Below are positions 60,841-64,000 of a stretch of DNA of 64,000 nucleotides, piece after piece. Position numbers and translations under genes: made by a program. Source of the stretch: Bradyrhizobium sp. dw_411 (GTDB lineage Bacteria; Pseudomonadota; Alphaproteobacteria; Rhizobiales; Xanthobacteraceae); contig NZ_JAAVUY010000010.1 in the NCBI RefSeq assembly GCF_018449695.1, positions 1 through 64,000 of the forward strand. Direction: 5' to 3'. Position 1 is the first letter of the stretch. Each line of letters starts with the position of its first letter. The notes beneath the pieces were generated by a model. That model was not told the DNA's origin. It was given only the letters and a program-made list of their open reading frames with translations, and did no database searches.

Positions 60841-60916
60841 GTCATTCCGGGGCGATGCGCATCGAGCCCGGAATCTCGAGATTCCGGGTTCACGCTTCGC
60901 GTGCCCCGGAATGACG
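60841..60916. repeat. REP-like palindrome with central ctcgag (copy 2)
   Basis: The outer arms gtcattccgggg and ccccggaatgac and the core cccggaatctcgagattc (continuing ccggg) match the element at 5599-5680. The spacer between arm and core differs (gcgatgcgcatcga here). It lies between the convergent glycosyltransferase and HPr genes. Confidence 0.8.
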
Positions 60917-60936
60917 TCGAGAAAATTCCCTGCCGC

Positions 60937-61266
60937 TCACAGGCCTTCTTCGTTGAACTTGCTGCCGACCAGCTCGGTAATCGCGTCAATCGCCGCTTCG
61001 GCTTCGGGACCGATCGCGGAGACGGTGATCGATGTGCCGGGGCCTGCGGACAGCATCATCAATCCCATGATCGAGGTGCCGCCGACGGTCTCAGTGCCTT
61101 TGGTGACCCAGACTTCGGCGTTGAAGCGCTCGACCATCTGGACGAATTTGGCGGAGGCGCGGGCATGCAAGCCGCGCTTGTTGATGATGGGAAGTTCACG
61201 GGACACGGCGCCGGCCGGGACGCTCGGTCCGGCAATTTCTTCGGGCGACGCGTCGTCCTCGCTCAT
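60937..61266 (-). CDS. HPr-like phosphocarrier (PTS, NPr type)
   Basis: The 109-residue protein has a short N-terminal extension and an HPr domain with the phosphorylatable histidine in NKRGLHARASAKF and the serine region GGTSIMGLMML that HprK modifies. It passes phosphate from enzyme I to EIIA proteins. Its ATG overlaps the EIIA stop by four bases. There are no sugar permease genes, which fits the regulatory alphaproteobacterial PTS. Confidence 0.9.
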   Translation of the reverse strand: MSEDDASPEEIAGPSVPAGAVSRELPIINKRGLHARASAKFVQMVERFNAEVWVTKGTETVGGTSIMGLMMLSAGPGTSITVSAIGPEAEAAIDAITELVGSKFNEEGL

Positions 61267-61664
61267 TTGCCTGCGAGGACCCGGCTCGCGATGGTCACGT
61301 ATTTGCGCCCGGCTTCCTGGGCCATCGCAATGGCGTCGGGAAGCGATCGCTCCTCGCGAACCTTGGCAAGCTTGACCAGCATGGGAAGATTGATCCCCGC
61401 GAGCACTTCCACCTTCGGGCGGCTCATACAGGAGATCGCAAGATTTGAAGGCGTGCCGCCGAACATGTCGGTGAGGATCGCAACGCCATCGCCACTGTCG
61501 ACGCGATTGACCGCTTCGATAATGTCACTTCGACATAAATCGGAGTCGTCTTCGGCACCGATTGTCACGGCTTCGATTTGTTTTTGCGGGCCCATGACGT
61601 GTTCGAGCGCCGCCTTGAATTCGTCGGCAAGGCGCCCATGGGTCACAAGTACTAGACCAATCAT
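61263..61664 (-). CDS. PTS EIIA component, mannose family
   Basis: The 133-residue protein starts MIGLVLVTHGRLADEFKAAL with the active histidine in THG, then GVAILTDMFGGTPSNLAISC typical of the EIIA-Man fold. A GAGGAG box precedes the ATG at 61664. In this setting it acts as a phosphorylation-dependent regulator, not a sugar transporter subunit, together with HPr and HprK. Confidence 0.92.
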   Translation of the reverse strand: MIGLVLVTHGRLADEFKAALEHVMGPQKQIEAVTIGAEDDSDLCRSDIIEAVNRVDSGDGVAILTDMFGGTPSNLAISCMSRPKVEVLAGINLPMLVKLAKVREERSLPDAIAMAQEAGRKYVTIASRVLAGK

Positions 61665-61796
61665 CGGAAACTCCTCGTGGGTGCTTTTTGGTGCACCGCA
61701 CGAACGCGCCACTTTGACCATCCAGAGCCCTCGCGCAAGGGGGCATTTTCGCGATTCTCCCTGAATTTAATGCTTGGCAGGAGAGTCAGCGCCGGT

Positions 61797-62324
61797 CTAT
61801 TCGGTCGCGAGTGTGGGACTGATATGGTTACCAATTCCCTTCGCACAACTGGACGAAGGTTGAGTATGAGCATAACCCGGAGTTGTCGTTAGTTCAGCTA
61901 CAATCAAGGGAAGTGCTGAGTAACCCGCTTCTACGGGAATTCGCGGTAAATTGACACCGTGAAGGCGGGTCACCAAGGCTTCCGGTGGCGGCAGCCGCTC
62001 GGCGTCCGCCGCGTTGAGGTCGACAACCAGCCCGACAATGGCCTGTTCGGCAAAATCGCAGCGCCGAATGCCTAACCCCCTGATTTCGATCAGGCCCGCC
62101 AGCTCGCGCGCCGGTCGCACGATGATGCGGTCCTGGCGGGTCTCGAGATGGACGCGGTCATCGCCGATCAGCACCGCCGGTGCGATCTGCCCGGCACGCC
62201 CGGCCAGGATCAGATCGAACGCCAGCCGCGACTTGCCGGCCCCAGACGGCCCGCGGATCAGCACGGCGCAATTTCCAACCAATACCGCCGAAGCGTGGAC
62301 GCTCGCATTGGCTGCGTCCGTCAT
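61797..62324 (-). CDS. hprK: Short HPr kinase/phosphorylase
   Basis: The 175-residue protein consists of the HprK catalytic domain only: VHASAVLVGNCAVLIRGPSG leads into the Walker A GPSGAGKSRLAFD, then LIGDDRVHLE, then the conserved EIRGLGIR region. Firmicute HprK also has an N-terminal domain, absent here as in other alphaproteobacteria. It phosphorylates the regulatory serine of HPr. Its ATG overlaps the chvG stop by four bases, joining PTS and ChvG control. The gap of 132 bases to EIIA may hold a separate promoter. Confidence 0.9.
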   Translation of the reverse strand: MTDAANASVHASAVLVGNCAVLIRGPSGAGKSRLAFDLILAGRAGQIAPAVLIGDDRVHLETRQDRIIVRPARELAGLIEIRGLGIRRCDFAEQAIVGLVVDLNAADAERLPPPEALVTRLHGVNLPRIPVEAGYSALPLIVAELTTTPGYAHTQPSSSCAKGIGNHISPTLATE

Positions 62325-64000
62325 GGCACGGGCAGCCTGACCACAAAGCGCGCGCCGGCGATGGTCGCTTCGCCATCGGCACTGACGGGGCCTGCGCGGT
62401 TCTCTGCCCAGATACGCCCGCCATGGGCTTCCACGATCTGCTTGGAGATCGATAGCCCCAGTCCGGAATTCTGTCCAAAACCCTGGTGCGGGCGGTCGGT
62501 GTAGAAGCGCTCGAAGATCCGTTGCAGCGCGTCGTCGCGAATGCCCGGGCCGTCATCGTCGACCACGATTTCGATTTCCGACTTGATGCGGCGGCAAATG
62601 ATGCGGACTTTGCCGTCCGCCTCGGAGAACGACTGGGCATTGACCAGTAGATTCGAGATCACCTGGCCCAGCCGTGAATCATGGCCGGGCACCGAGAACG
62701 TATCGCCGTGGTTTCGGCCTTCGAAGCGGACTTCGACCGCGACGTTGTTGCCGCGCTTGGTTTCGTTGGCGACCGTGGTCAGGGTGGTCAGCAAACGACG
62801 CAGATCGACCGACGTCATATCCTGCCGCTGCAATTCGGCGTCGAGCCGGCTGGCATCGGATATGTCGGAGATCAGCCGGTCCAGCCGCTTGACGTCATGC
62901 TCGATCACGGCGAGCAGCCGTGAGCGGCTGTTCTCGTTGCGCGCCAGCGGCAGCGTCTCGACCGCGGAGCGCAGCGATGTCAGCGGGTTCTTCAATTCAT
63001 GGGCGACATCGGCGGCAAACATCTCGATCGCCTCGATGCGGTTATACAGCGCGTCCGTCATGTCGCGCAGCGCGCCGGAGAGATGCCCGATCTCGTCGCG
63101 GCGGCGGGTGAAATCGGGAATCTCGACGCGGGTGCGGATCCGGCGCCGGACGCGCTCGGCGCTGTCGGCCAACCGGCGCACCGGGCCGGCGATGGTGCTC
63201 GCCAGCAGCAGGGACAGCGCGATCATCACCACCGCGGCAACGCCGCCGACTTTCAGGATCGCGAGCCGTTCGGCGGTCACCATCTGGTCGATGTCGTCGC
63301 CCTGGGTCGAGAGCATCAGCGCGCCATGCACCGCGCGGAAACGCTGCACCGGCACCGCCACCGAGACGATCACCTCGCCGCGTTCGTTGACCCGCACCAT
63401 GCTGCTCTTTTGGCCGTCCAGCGATTGCGCGACTTCCTGGTAGCCATTGCCGTTCTCCGGCCCGAGCTCGCGATAGAGCGGCAGGTCGCCGCGATTGAGC
63501 CATGTACGGACCGCAATCGTGGTGCGTTCGGCGAAGCCCGGCTTCTCCACCGTCGGCGGCGGCAGTTCGAAGCGCAGCACGTCGCCACGGCCGTAGAGAT
63601 TGCGGCTGTCGAGGATGAGTCCGCCGTCGCGGTCGAAAATTCGGGCCCGGGTCTTGGTCGGCGAGATCAGCCGCCGCAACACCGGCGCGACGCGCTCCGG
63701 ATTGATCGGAAAATCGAGGCCGGCATATTCGTCCGGCGCGCCGTAGGTTTCACCGGGCTTGAGATCCTGCAGCCGGTCGGGATCGATGGTGATCGTATTG
63801 GTCTCGACCGTCGCCGAAGCCGCGATCGCGCCGGCGATGATCTCGGCCTGCACCAGAAGGCTTTGCGCCCGCGCATCGATCAGGCCGGCGCGGAATTGCG
63901 AGAGATAGAGAATGCTGGCCACCAGCGCGAGCAGGCCGGCGATGTTGAGTGAAACGATGCGGCGGGTCAGGCTGGAGAAACTGAGCGTCAAGAAAAACTG
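62321..64000 (-). CDS. chvG: ChvG-type sensor histidine kinase (partial at window edge)
   Basis: At least 559 residues are visible. There is a first helix (RRIVSLNIAGLLALVASILY) and a periplasmic domain of about 230 residues with the ChvG stimulus-sensing pattern (YAGLDFPINPERVAPVLRRL). A second helix, a HAMP segment and the kinase core follow: phospho-acceptor FAADVAHELKNPLTSL, N-box NLLVNAQSFS, DDDGPGI and GLGLSI. A TTG at 63991 could start it, but the frame stays open to the edge (QFFL), so the true start is probably outside. It is the sensor of the ChvGI/ExoS system that responds to acid and envelope stress. Confidence 0.9.
   Translation of the reverse strand, partial: QFFLTLSFSSLTRRIVSLNIAGLLALVASILYLSQFRAGLIDARAQSLLVQAEIIAGAIAASATVETNTITIDPDRLQDLKPGETYGAPDEYAGLDFPINPERVAPVLRRLISPTKTRARIFDRDGGLILDSRNLYGRGDVLRFELPPPTVEKPGFAERTTIAVRTWLNRGDLPLYRELGPENGNGYQEVAQSLDGQKSSMVRVNERGEVIVSVAVPVQRFRAVHGALMLSTQGDDIDQMVTAERLAILKVGGVAAVVMIALSLLLASTIAGPVRRLADSAERVRRRIRTRVEIPDFTRRRDEIGHLSGALRDMTDALYNRIEAIEMFAADVAHELKNPLTSLRSAVETLPLARNENSRSRLLAVIEHDVKRLDRLISDISDASRLDAELQRQDMTSVDLRRLLTTLTTVANETKRGNNVAVEVRFEGRNHGDTFSVPGHDSRLGQVISNLLVNAQSFSEADGKVRIICRRIKSEIEIVVDDDGPGIRDDALQRIFERFYTDRPHQGFGQNSGLGLSISKQIVEAHGGRIWAENRAGPVSADGEATIAGARFVVRLPVP

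Overview
The window looks like chromosomal DNA of a Bradyrhizobium-like alphaproteobacterium (Nitrobacteraceae, Hyphomicrobiales). The reasons are the high-GC codon use throughout, the order chvG, short hprK, EIIA-Man, HPr, the Rhizobiales-type lepA and fpr, and several families of short palindromic intergenic repeats of the kind common in Bradyrhizobium and Rhodopseudomonas. The genus is inferred from these features, not tested. I saw no rRNA, tRNA, CRISPR array, prophage, transposase or replication origin.

Layout. 53-5589: a ketopantoate-reductase-like gene diverges from an FAD oxidoreductase, followed by an SsuABC/TauABC-type ABC importer. 5685-12274: an aromatic catabolic cluster centred on gentisate. 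It has gentisate dioxygenase, a zeta-class GST (maleylpyruvate isomerase), a MarR regulator and 3-hydroxybenzoate 6-hydroxylase. Convergent to these is a coupled pair: a salicylyl-CoA/aminobenzoyl-CoA-type monooxygenase and an aryl-CoA ligase. 12365-21285: a cysteine-rich repeat protein, an RND efflux pair, an MDR-family reductase, and a dicarboxylate/amino-acid symporter followed by a periplasmic binding protein. 21425-24083: a three-gene group made of a cyanophycin-synthetase-like ATP-grasp enzyme, a FolC-like Mur ligase in a separate overlapping gene, and an 87-residue protein of unknown function. This is the most unusual part of the window.

24435-33426: ferredoxin-NADP reductase, a patatin-like phospholipase, a membrane-anchored glutamate-synthase-domain protein, an ABC transporter with a fused double permease, the dmeR-dmeF nickel/cobalt efflux pair and a small secreted protein. 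33553-38850: a creatininase-family gene diverges from a tightly overlapped ABC importer, 2-hydroxyacid dehydrogenase and AprI-like protein set. 39030-47240: a YCII/ECF42 sigma pair, radC, map, an MscS channel, a K+/H+ antiporter and modBC. 47246-50117: modA, a secreted protein of unknown function, a molbindin and mepA. 50793-57081: a PAS-GGDEF-EAL protein with a degenerate GGDEF site, a DUF1801 protein, a chemoreceptor and an acyl-CoA-dehydrogenase-fold monooxygenase. 57262-64000: lepA, a GT39 membrane glycosyltransferase, and the regulatory PTS genes HPr, EIIA-Man and HprK next to the ChvG sensor kinase, which runs off the right edge.

The genome context is that of a metabolically versatile soil bacterium with many importers of unknown specificity, aromatic-acid catabolism through gentisate, metal and molybdate handling, and regulatory PTS/ChvG signalling. 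Most genes belong to well-known families. The parts I would examine first are the split ATP-grasp/Mur ligase group with its twin palindromes, the dual CoA and non-CoA routes to gentisate, and the molybdate operon with a stand-alone TOBE protein and an uncharacterised secreted protein.
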